Assembly (NCBI RefSeq): GCF_000023125.1
Contig: NC_013037.1
Span: 2,170,001 to 2,234,000 of the forward strand
Reading direction: 5' to 3'
Source: Dyadobacter fermentans DSM 18053
Lineage (GTDB): Bacteria; Bacteroidota; Bacteroidia; Cytophagales; Spirosomataceae
DNA: 64,000 nt
Shown: positions 53,217-61,005 of the stretch, in pieces
How the letters are laid out: each line of letters starts with the position of its first letter
Numbering within the stretch: position 1 is the stretch's first letter
The notes under the pieces: generated by a model
The model's input: only the letters and a program-made list of their open reading frames with translations
What the model was told of the DNA's origin: nothing
The model's database searches: none
Made by a program: the position numbers and the translations under genes

Positions 53217-55589
53217 ATGATCAGCAACTACATCAAAATCGCACTCAGAAATATCTCGAAAAGCAAGGGATATTCCGCCATCAATATCGGAGGACTTGCC
53301 ATAGGAATGGCCGTTGCCGTCCTGATCGGCCTTTGGCTCTATGATGAATTGTCGTTTGACAAATACCATAAGAACTATGAGCGGATTGGCCTTGTGATGC
53401 AGCATGTAAAATTTGATGTCGAAAAATCGACCTACAAGGATGCTCCCATTCCCTTGGGAGAAGAACTCCGCAGCACGTACCCCGATTTCGAGTCGGTGGC
53501 GGTGACACGGACCCAGGGGCTGATCCTGGCTTCGGGTGACGATAAATTCTTTAAGACAGGCATTTCTGTGGAGCCGGATTTTTTGGATATGATGTCCGTT
53601 AATTTGCTGGCTGGGAATCGCGGGGGCTTGCAGGAAGTGAACGCTGTGATGCTCTCTGAAAGTCTGGCGAAGGCTTTCTTTGGGACCGAAAACCCTTTGA
53701 ACAAGGTCATCAAAATCGACAATAAGCTGGATGTGAAAGTGACGGGCGTTTACGAGGATTTTCCTGAAAACAGCTCATTTAAGGAAGTGACCTTTATTAT
53801 CCCATGGAAACTGGCGATTGCCAAAGACGAATACGTAAGAAGCTCTTTGCAGGAATGGGATGAAAATTCCTTTTATATATACGGCCTTCTGAAAAAGGGA
53901 GCAGATTTTGATGAGGTTTCAGCTAAAATTAAGGACGTGCGGATGAAACGCAGTGATCCCCCCGGCTACAAACCTGAGTTTTTCATCCAACCGATGAGCA
54001 AGTGGCATTTGTATGCCGATTTTAAAGACGGAGTCAACACCGGCGGACTGATCCGGTTTGTCTGGCTTTTTGGCATCATCGGCATTTTTGTATTGCTGCT
54101 GGCATGTATCAATTTCATGAACCTAAGCACCGCACGTTCGCAGCAGCGTGCGCGGGAAGTCGGGATCAGGAAAGCCATCGGCTCGTTTCGCGGTCAGCTG
54201 ATCGGGCAGTTTTTCAGCGAATCCTTTCTCGTCGTTTTCATTGCTTTTGTAATCGCCATCGGACTGGCCGCCCTGGCACTCCCATTTTTCAACGAAGTTG
54301 CGGAAAAAGAAATGTCCATTTTGTGGCTGAACCCCTGGTTCTGGGCTGCGGGGATAGCGTTCAGCATTCTGACAGGAATCATAGCCGGCAGCTATCCGGC
54401 GCTGTATTTGTCTTCGTTTCAGCCACTTAAAGTACTCAAAGGCGCGATGTATGCGGGACGGTTTGCGGCGACTCCCCGCAAAGTACTGGTAGTTGTACAG
54501 TTTACCGTATCCGTCACATTAATTATCGGGACAATTATCGTTTTCCGGCAGATTCGCTTCGCCAAAGACCGTCCGATCGGATACAGCCGCAATGGCTTGA
54601 TCGAGATCCAAATGACCACCCCGGAGCTGTACGGCCACTACGACGCGTTACGCACCGACCTGAAAAACACAGGCGCAGTGAAGGAAATGTCCCAATCATC
54701 CAGCCTCGTAACCGCGAAGGACGCAGGCACCACCGATTTCTCCTGGGAAGGGAAAAGCCCCGAAAGCCATCCCCTGTTCCAATCCAACGCCGTGACGCAC
54801 GACTATGGCAACACCATCGGCTGGCAGATTAAAGCAGGCAGGGATTTTTCCAGAACCTTTTCTACTGACACCGCTTCCATTATTTTGAACGAGGCGGCAG
54901 TTAAAATCATGGGCGTTAAAGATCCGCTTAACGCCTTCGTCAGAGCGCGCGGCCGGTCTTACAAGGTGGTGGGGATTGTGAAAGATATGATCAAGGAGAA
55001 TCCCTTTTCGCCCGTAAGCCCTTCCTTTTTTATATGCAACTACAAATACACCAACACGATAAATATCAGACTGGCAGCAGGCCGGAGCGTAAGTGAGGCG
55101 GTGGCGGAAGTCGAAAATGTGTTCAAAAAATACAGTCCCGGCAGTCCATTCACTTATCAATTTGCGGATGAGGAGTACTCCAAGAAATTCAGAACAGAAG
55201 AACGCGTCGGCAAGCTTTCGACATTCTTTGCCAGCCTCGCGATTTTGATCTCCTGTCTGGGATTGTTTGGACTAGCCTCATTCGTCGCCGAGCAGCGTAC
55301 CAAGGAGCTTGGAATCCGAAAAGTACTGGGCGCGTCGGTCGCCAGTTTATGGCAAATGCTTTCCAGGGATTTTGTGCTTCTGGTGGTCATCTCTTGCGCC
55401 ATTTCCATACCGGTCACCTGGCATTTTATGGGAAAATGGCTGGCAAACTACGAGTACCGGACCGAAATGTCCTGGTGGATTTTCGCCGTCACATCTACCG
55501 GTGCTTTGATCATTACGTTGTTAACGGTAAGTTTCCAGGCAATCAGGGCGGCGCTGTTAGATCCCGTGAAATCATTGAAATCGGAGTAG
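53217..55589 (+). CDS. FtsX/MacB-type ABC transporter permease
   Basis: 790 residues from the ATG at 53217, chosen because the paralogue begins the same way (MIxNYxKIAxRN); upstream starts at 53208 and 53160 are possible. It has the same order as the 50309 gene: helix 1 (AINIGGLAIGMAVAVLIGLW), first periplasmic core, VWLFGIIGIFVLLLACINFM, NLSTARSQQRAREVGIRKAI, second core, and SCLGLFGLASFVAEQRTKEL with GIRKVLGASVASLWQM. No ATPase is adjacent. The two genes are divergent paralogues, most different in their periplasmic cores, so they may handle different substrates or partners. Confidence 0.93.
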   Translation: MISNYIKIALRNISKSKGYSAINIGGLAIGMAVAVLIGLWLYDELSFDKYHKNYERIGLVMQHVKFDVEKSTYKDAPIPLGEELRSTYPDFESVAVTRTQGLILASGDDKFFKTGISVEPDFLDMMSVNLLAGNRGGLQEVNAVMLSESLAKAFFGTENPLNKVIKIDNKLDVKVTGVYEDFPENSSFKEVTFIIPWKLAIAKDEYVRSSLQEWDENSFYIYGLLKKGADFDEVSAKIKDVRMKRSDPPGYKPEFFIQPMSKWHLYADFKDGVNTGGLIRFVWLFGIIGIFVLLLACINFMNLSTARSQQRAREVGIRKAIGSFRGQLIGQFFSESFLVVFIAFVIAIGLAALALPFFNEVAEKEMSILWLNPWFWAAGIAFSILTGIIAGSYPALYLSSFQPLKVLKGAMYAGRFAATPRKVLVVVQFTVSVTLIIGTIIVFRQIRFAKDRPIGYSRNGLIEIQMTTPELYGHYDALRTDLKNTGAVKEMSQSSSLVTAKDAGTTDFSWEGKSPESHPLFQSNAVTHDYGNTIGWQIKAGRDFSRTFSTDTASIILNEAAVKIMGVKDPLNAFVRARGRSYKVVGIVKDMIKENPFSPVSPSFFICNYKYTNTINIRLAAGRSVSEAVAEVENVFKKYSPGSPFTYQFADEEYSKKFRTEERVGKLSTFFASLAILISCLGLFGLASFVAEQRTKELGIRKVLGASVASLWQMLSRDFVLLVVISCAISIPVTWHFMGKWLANYEYRTEMSWWIFAVTSTGALIITLLTVSFQAIRAALLDPVKSLKSE

Positions 55590-55725
55590 TTTACCGCCAG
55601 GTCATTTGTCCGTCCGGTAAAAGCGCTCTCCCCTTTTTTCAATTAAATTACCATTTCCATATTCCGCAGTTTCAGGCAACGTACATATTTCATATTTCAT
55701 CTTTGAAAATGTTAATGTTTGAGCG

Positions 55726-56254
55726 ATGATCCAGCCTGACGAATTGAAACTTTCTTTGCCTGTCGAGCTCTCTGGCGGCGTGGTCTCTACTACCGATAAG
55801 GTGTGGAAAATGCTGAAAGCCGCTTACGACGGATCACCGGGAAATGATGGAACTGCTGATGCGCTACGGTGCAGAAGTGCCTGCTGTTGTGAAATGGGCG
55901 CAAGCATACTACTTTGAACGTTACGACGGCGCGGAATTTCTGCTGGAAAATGGCATGAACCTGAATATCATGACTTGTCAGCGCGTAACGATTCTGCACA
56001 ATATCGCCCAAAACGGCGACATTGAAAAAGCCGGGCTTTTGATCCGCTATGGCGCCGATTTGAATGCTGTTGACGGTATCTACCATTCTACGCCAATGGG
56101 ATTTGCTGCGAGATGGGGACAAGTGGAAATGGTTGCGTTTTTAATGGCGCAAGGCGCAGATATCCATCAGGCAGGTGCCCCATGGGCTACCCCTTTGGAG
56201 TGGGCAAGGAAAAAACAGTATCCCGAAATCGAAAGATTACTGACAAGACGCTAA
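55726..56254 (+). pseudogene. Ankyrin-repeat protein gene, frame-disrupted and probably internally deleted
   Basis: The ATG at 55726 opens MIQPDELKLSLPVELSGGVV and VWKMLKAAYDG, which I recall as the N-terminus of a Bacteroidota ankyrin family of about 400 or more residues. Sense then moves one frame at about 55831 and continues DHREMMELLMRYGAEVPAVV and ankyrin repeats (AGLLIRYGADLNAVDGIYHS, then STPMGFAARWGQVEMVAFLM) to a stop at 56254. The whole is only about 175 codons, so the central repeats are likely missing as well as the frame. An internal ATG at 55844 could give a 136-residue C-terminal product. Confidence 0.65.
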
Positions 56255-56255
56255 A

Positions 56256-56456
56256 TCATCGGTTTCCCAGCGCAATGACTGCCAGATCCATGCCTTTTTT
56301 CACATGGTCGCCGGCAGTAATTCCCAGGGTTTTCCCGTCCCGCGCACCATTGAAAACCGTCACAGGAATGATGGTAGAGTCCATACCCGTAATGATTATC
56401 ACTGCTTTTCTGATTCTTCCGTATGTTTGCAAAAGCAGCATGCATTGGAGATCCAT
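56256..56456 (-). pseudogene. Remnant resembling the succinylglutamate desuccinylase/aspartoacylase family
   Basis: A minus-strand frame of 66 codons contains MDSTIIPVTVFNGARDGKTL followed by GITAGDH, which resembles the first strand and metal-site region of AstE/AspA zinc deacylases (pattern IPV-x-x-x-NG-A-x-x-G-x-x-x-x-x-x-AG-x-H). The next residues do not fit (a G-x-E motif is missing) and the frame stops. It overlaps the promoter of the response-regulator gene and is not expected to be functional. The assignment rests on one motif. Confidence 0.4.
56422..56429 (+). promoter_or_regulatory. Bacteroidota -7 promoter element for the two-component operon
   Basis: TATGTTTG is an exact TAnnTTTG match 25 bp before the response-regulator ATG at 56455. 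No strong -33 box. Confidence 0.5.
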
Positions 56457-57135
56457 GAAAATTCTGGTGGTAGAAGACGACGAACGTATCGGGAGCTTTC
56501 TGACGAAGGGCCTCGCCGAGGTGGGCTATTTTGTGGAATGGGCGCAGGATGGCGCTATGGCCCGGACGCTCATCCAGGACGGTTCGTGGGACCTGTTTAT
56601 TCTGGATGTGATGCTGCCCGACATCGACGGTTTTCAGCTCACGCAGCTGATCCGCTACAAAAAGATCGACACGCCGGTGCTGATACTAAGTGCATTGGGC
56701 GAAGCCGATGATAAGATCAAGGCACTGGACCTCGGGGCGGACGACTACCTTACCAAACCCATTCACTTCCCTGAATTGCTCTCGCGAATCAATGCATTGC
56801 GGCGGCGGTATGACATGCATTACTCCAAAGACAATGTGCTGGTGTGTGCGGATCTTGAAGTAAACCTGGACACGCACCTGGTACAGCGTGCGGGCAAAGA
56901 GATCGTGCTTTCGGCCAAGGAATTCCGGTTCTTGGTGTATTTAATGGAAAACCAGAACAAAGTGCTGACCCGCAGCCAGATCCTGCAAGTGGTGTGGAGT
57001 ACCAATATGGACACTTATACCAATGTGGTGGACGTGTACATTTCCTATCTCCGCAACAAAATCGACGTGGATTTTCCAGACAAGCTGATCCGGACGGTGA
57101 AAGGTACCGGCTATATGATCGCGTCGCAAAAATGA
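56455..57135 (+). CDS. OmpR/PhoB-family response regulator
   Basis: 226 residues from the ATG at 56455, which begins the receiver domain directly (MKILVVEDDERIGSFLTKGL). The phospho-acceptor aspartate is in FILDVMLPDIDGF, and the conserved lysine in DYLTKP. The C-terminal winged helix has LSAKEFRFLVYLMENQNKVL and IRTVKGTGYMIA. Its last four bases overlap the start of the kinase gene (ATGA). Position next to a CzcCBA/CusCBA-type pump suggests a metal-responsive system of the CusR/CzcR type. Confidence 0.95.
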   Translation: MKILVVEDDERIGSFLTKGLAEVGYFVEWAQDGAMARTLIQDGSWDLFILDVMLPDIDGFQLTQLIRYKKIDTPVLILSALGEADDKIKALDLGADDYLTKPIHFPELLSRINALRRRYDMHYSKDNVLVCADLEVNLDTHLVQRAGKEIVLSAKEFRFLVYLMENQNKVLTRSQILQVVWSTNMDTYTNVVDVYISYLRNKIDVDFPDKLIRTVKGTGYMIASQK

Positions 57136-58484
57136 AGATACAGCACAAACTTACGCTCACTGCCTCGCTGGTATTCAGCCTGGTTTTTACCATTTCATCC
57201 GCGCTGATCTACCTGAACTTCATCCAGTCCGCAGAAAATATCTTTTTCGAAGAATTAGGACGAAAAGCTTCACTCACGGCGCTGTTCTATCTGGAAGAGG
57301 ATGAAATGAGCTCCAAGGAATATAGCCGGATCGAAAAAAGGTTTCTGACCGCCACCGCGGATCAGGAGATCAGGCTGTACGACAAGGCGGGCCGCATCCA
57401 TTTCGGAGAGGCCGACCCGGACACAAACATTACCAGCCGCATCCTGAAAACCATCCGCGACAGGCACCATTACAGTTTTAAAGTAGGCAGCCTTTATTAT
57501 TACGCCATTTACTACCGGGATAACCAGGGCTCTTTCAGCATTATCATTAAAGCCAATAACCCCACGCTGAATGCGCAGGAGAGCGAGTTTCTGAAAATCC
57601 TGATCACAGCGCTGTTCATCGGCATTGTGGTGATCGTGGCGCTGAGCTATACCTTGTCGCGGATAGCCTATTCGCCGGTGCGGAATATCATCGAGCAGGT
57701 GAAGTCGCTGGATGTGGCGCGCGAGCGACAGCAGCTCGCTTATCCGAAAACCCGCGACGAGCTGGAAGATCTTTTCAAGGAGTTCAACAGCATGCTCGAC
57801 AAATCGTACGAGAGCATTCAGATCCAGAAAAACTTCATCAGCCACGCTTCCCACGAGCTGAAAAGCCCGCTCGCCGCCATTGTCGGCAACCTGGAAGTGC
57901 TGCTCAACAAACAGCGGACTGCCCAGGAATATGAATCCGTGAGCCGGAATGTGCTCAATGATGCCGAACGCCTGGAAAAAATCCTGCAAAACCTGCTCCT
58001 GCTGGCCGGATTGGGCCAGCCGCAGGCGGACATTTCCAGCCAGCAGCGTATTGACGAAATCCTCTGGGAAATGCTCGAACAGCTCGAACGTGAATACCCC
58101 GATACCAAAGTGAACCTGCTGTGGCAGCTGCCGGAAGGGCAAACGGACCTGCTTACATTCACGTGCAACCCTACACAGATTTACATTGCCTTATATAACC
58201 TCATCGAAAATGCGGCCAAGTTTTCCGAAGGCAAGCCGATCGAAATAGAGGTCGGCGAGGAAGCCGGGCACCTGGTGATCCGCATCCGCGACAGGGGTAT
58301 CGGCATCCAGGAAGCAGACATGGCCCATATTTTCGAGCCTTTCTACCGCGGCGGCAATGCATTGACGCGCAAAGGCAACGGACTTGGCATGACCATCTCA
58401 CAAAAAATCCTCGAAAATCATCACGTGCGGCTGGATATGGAATCGTCGGCCGGCGTGGGCACCACCGTTCGTGTCACCTTCTGA
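57132..58484 (+). CDS. Sensor histidine kinase
   Basis: 450 residues, start overlapping the regulator stop. Membrane helix 1 (LTASLVFSLVFTISSALIYL) and helix 2 (ILITALFIGIVVIVALSYTL) flank a periplasmic sensor of about 125 residues. A HAMP-like linker leads to the H-box (FISHASHELKSPLAAIVGNL), N-box (LYNLIENAAKFSEG), G1 (IRDRGIGIQEADM), F (IFEPFYRGGNA) and G2 (GNGLGMTISQ). The sensor has few Cys, His or Met residues, so the ligand is not obvious. It forms a two-gene operon with the regulator; the efflux genes follow about 100 bp later in the same direction. Confidence 0.95.
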   Translation: MKIQHKLTLTASLVFSLVFTISSALIYLNFIQSAENIFFEELGRKASLTALFYLEEDEMSSKEYSRIEKRFLTATADQEIRLYDKAGRIHFGEADPDTNITSRILKTIRDRHHYSFKVGSLYYYAIYYRDNQGSFSIIIKANNPTLNAQESEFLKILITALFIGIVVIVALSYTLSRIAYSPVRNIIEQVKSLDVARERQQLAYPKTRDELEDLFKEFNSMLDKSYESIQIQKNFISHASHELKSPLAAIVGNLEVLLNKQRTAQEYESVSRNVLNDAERLEKILQNLLLLAGLGQPQADISSQQRIDEILWEMLEQLEREYPDTKVNLLWQLPEGQTDLLTFTCNPTQIYIALYNLIENAAKFSEGKPIEIEVGEEAGHLVIRIRDRGIGIQEADMAHIFEPFYRGGNALTRKGNGLGMTISQKILENHHVRLDMESSAGVGTTVRVTF

Positions 58485-58558
58485 TTTTCTCATTTACTTT
58501 TAATGTAGCTCTCATCTACATATAATTTGGGTCAAAGAATGCTCTAATGTTGCGCGGC

Positions 58559-58566
58559 TAGTTTTG
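58559..58566 (+). promoter_or_regulatory. Bacteroidota -7 promoter element of the efflux operon
   Basis: TAGTTTTG is an exact TAnnTTTG match. It lies 24 bp before the GTG at 58591 and overlaps the upstream TTG at 58564, which argues that translation of the TolC-like gene begins at 58591. The operon probably has its own promoter, separate from the two-component genes. Confidence 0.55.
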
Positions 58567-58590
58567 TGCCTTCAACAAACAGACAACTTT

Positions 58591-59886
58591 GTGAAGGTAT
58601 ATATCATCGCATTTTGCGTGCTAGCCTCCTCTATCTTCCCTGCCTTGAAAGTGTCGGCCCAGGACACACTGAGAATCAACCAAAAAGAGGCCGAGTCATT
58701 GTTTTTGACCCAAAACCTCGACCTCATTGCCCAGAAACTGAGCATCAGGCAGGCGGAGGCAGCCATTATCCAGGCCCGGCTCTGGCCTAACCCCGAGTTC
58801 AGCCTCGACGAAGTGAACCTCTGGGCGACGCGCAACCAGCTATCGTCCGGCGAGACGATCCCGCCGCTGTTCGGCAACGTCGGGCGCAACCGGGAATTTA
58901 CGGCCGAGCTCTCGCAGCTCATCGAAACCGGCGGCAAGCGGCGCAAACGCATTGCGCTCGAATCGGTATCGCGGGATATGGCTGCCGAATATTTCGGCGA
59001 GCTTGTGCGGGAGCTAAAAATGCAGCTCCGCGGCGGACTGTTTGAGCTGGCTTACCAGCAGGCTTATGTAACCGAGCTGCTGGCACAAGATGCCGTTCTG
59101 GCGAGGCTCGTGGCAGCTTTTGAGGGACAGTACAGCCGGGGGAATGTGAACAAAGGTGAGCTTTTTCGCCTGCGCGCCGTGAAGCTCGAACTGGCCCAGC
59201 AGATCGTGGAAATACAAAAGGAAATCCACGGCTTGCAGAAGGACCTGACCGTGCTGCTCCACACGCCGGCGAATGCGTACCTGGTTTTCGAAGCGCCCGA
59301 CCGCCCCGACACCGGCCCGCTGGCCACATTATCCCTCGATGCGCTCACGACCACCGCGCTGGCCAACCGGCCCGATGCCCGGATCAGCATCCTGCAACAG
59401 CAATGGGCGCAGAAGAAATATGACTACGAATACGCCCAGCGCAAGCCCGATGTGAATGTGGGCATCAACTACGACCGGGGCGGCAACTTCCTGCTGAACT
59501 TCTTTGGCTTCGGTGTGAAATTCGATGTGCCGGTATTCAATCGCAACCAGGGCGCTATCCTCGAAAGCAAAGTGGGCATCGAGCATGCCCAGGTTCAGAA
59601 TGACCAGAAAAGCTTGCAGGTGCAAACCGAAGTGACCGAGGCATTCCGCAACCTCCGAAAGCATTTGGGTGTGTACCAAAGCCTTGACCCGGCCTATTCC
59701 GATGAGCTCGGCCAGGTGCTCGAATCCTACACCCGCCAGTTTGTCCAGCGCAATGTAAGCATGGTCGAATACCTCGATTTCCTCGAAGCTGTTCTGGCCA
59801 ACAAGCGCACCATTCTCACGGCGCTCAAAGACCTGCGCCAAAGCCGGGAAGCCCTCATATACGTGACCGGTTCCGAAATCCAGTAA
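58591..59886 (+). CDS. TolC-family outer-membrane efflux protein (CzcC/CusC-like)
   Basis: 431 residues from the GTG at 58591; a TTG at 58564 in frame lies inside the promoter element. A signal peptide (IIAFCVLASSIFPALKVSAQ) is followed by two outer-membrane-efflux domains. They show the family pattern of paired helices with ARLWPNPEFSLDEVN, LSQLIETGGKRRKRIAL, and in the second half QAEFSD-like positions filled by YEYAQRKPDVNVGINY and KFDVPVFNRNQGAILESKVG. This is the CzcC-type subfamily. It forms the outer-membrane channel of the tripartite pump with the next two genes; gap to the adaptor is 15 bp. Confidence 0.93.
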   Translation: MKVYIIAFCVLASSIFPALKVSAQDTLRINQKEAESLFLTQNLDLIAQKLSIRQAEAAIIQARLWPNPEFSLDEVNLWATRNQLSSGETIPPLFGNVGRNREFTAELSQLIETGGKRRKRIALESVSRDMAAEYFGELVRELKMQLRGGLFELAYQQAYVTELLAQDAVLARLVAAFEGQYSRGNVNKGELFRLRAVKLELAQQIVEIQKEIHGLQKDLTVLLHTPANAYLVFEAPDRPDTGPLATLSLDALTTTALANRPDARISILQQQWAQKKYDYEYAQRKPDVNVGINYDRGGNFLLNFFGFGVKFDVPVFNRNQGAILESKVGIEHAQVQNDQKSLQVQTEVTEAFRNLRKHLGVYQSLDPAYSDELGQVLESYTRQFVQRNVSMVEYLDFLEAVLANKRTILTALKDLRQSREALIYVTGSEIQ

Positions 59887-59901
59887 AAAAGCATTTACAT
59901 T

Positions 59902-60996
59902 ATGTTCCCATCAAACCTTTCTCTGAAAACGCTCGCGGCCGTTTCGCTGCTGGTTACCTCCTGCTACCAGCCCAAAGCGCCGGTGGTGGAGGAAAAACAG
60001 CCCGTCGCATTCCTGCCGTCCAACGTAGCCACCTATCCCGCTGTAATCGAGCCCGTTACCGAGTCGATCCGGCTTACCGGCCAAATCGAATACAATCCCA
60101 ACCAGGTGGTGCATTACACCAGCCTGGTGACGGGCGTCATTACCCGCTCGCACGTGTCGCTGGGCGACCGCGTCACCAAAGGACAGGTGCTGGCCGAAAT
60201 GCGGAGCACCGAACTCTCCGAGCTTAGCTCGCAGCGCCGGGTGCTCGACTCGCAGCTTGCCGTAGCCCAGCGCAAGCTCGCCGCCGCGCAGTCGATGTTC
60301 GACGACCGCATTGCTTCCGAAAAAGACCTGGCGGAGGCGAAGAGCGAAGTGGAAGTGGTGCGGTCGGAAATCGACAAAATCGCAGCCAATCTCTCGCTTT
60401 ACAATGCCAGCTCCGAAAAAGGCGTATTCCAGATCAAAGCGCCGGTGAGCGGCTATGTGGTGGAAAACAATGTGTCGGAAGGCACGCAGGTAGGCAGCAG
60501 CGAGTCGGGCCTGTTCACGATTTCGGACTTGTCGGAAGTGTGGGTAACGGCCAATATTTACGCCGTCGACCTGTCGTTCGTCACCAAAGGCATGAAGGCC
60601 ATTATCAAATCCAAAGCCTACCCCGGTGAGTTTTTTGAAGGCACCATCTCCGATATTTCGCAGGTATTCGACCCGCAGGAACGCGTGCTCAAAGCGCGGA
60701 TCAGGATGCCGAACAAGGACCTCAAACTGAAACCGGGGCTGACGATCGAGGCCGTGGTAACACGTCATTCCAGCGAAATGGCGGTAGGAATACCAGCCAA
60801 TGCCCTGATCCTGCACAATAATGAAAACTACGTCCTGATCCGGAAGGAAGACAATTCCCTAGAACCCAGAAAGGTAACGCCGGACGCCACCGACAACGAC
60901 CGGATCTTTTTTAAAAGCGGCATTGCAGCCGGCGAGCACGTGGTCGTGCGCGACCAGCTCCTGCTGTTTTCGCAAGTTCTGGACACGGAAAAATAA
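59902..60996 (+). CDS. RND efflux periplasmic adaptor (CzcB/CusB-like lipoprotein)
   Basis: 364 residues. A lipoprotein signal ends SLLVTSCYQPKAP. The barrel-sandwich hybrid begins at VVHYTSLVTGVITRSHVSLG, a helical hairpin spans about 95-165 (LDSQLAVAQRKLAAAQSMFD), and the second lipoyl half is FQIKAPVSGYVVENNVSEGT. A beta-barrel domain (VWVTANIYAVDLSFVTKGMK) and membrane-proximal domain complete it. No long N- or C-terminal metal-binding extension is present. It couples the TolC-like channel to the inner-membrane pump encoded 9 bp downstream. Confidence 0.93.
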   Translation: MFPSNLSLKTLAAVSLLVTSCYQPKAPVVEEKQPVAFLPSNVATYPAVIEPVTESIRLTGQIEYNPNQVVHYTSLVTGVITRSHVSLGDRVTKGQVLAEMRSTELSELSSQRRVLDSQLAVAQRKLAAAQSMFDDRIASEKDLAEAKSEVEVVRSEIDKIAANLSLYNASSEKGVFQIKAPVSGYVVENNVSEGTQVGSSESGLFTISDLSEVWVTANIYAVDLSFVTKGMKAIIKSKAYPGEFFEGTISDISQVFDPQERVLKARIRMPNKDLKLKPGLTIEAVVTRHSSEMAVGIPANALILHNNENYVLIRKEDNSLEPRKVTPDATDNDRIFFKSGIAAGEHVVVRDQLLLFSQVLDTEK

Positions 60997-61005
60997 GAGA
61001 CATTC

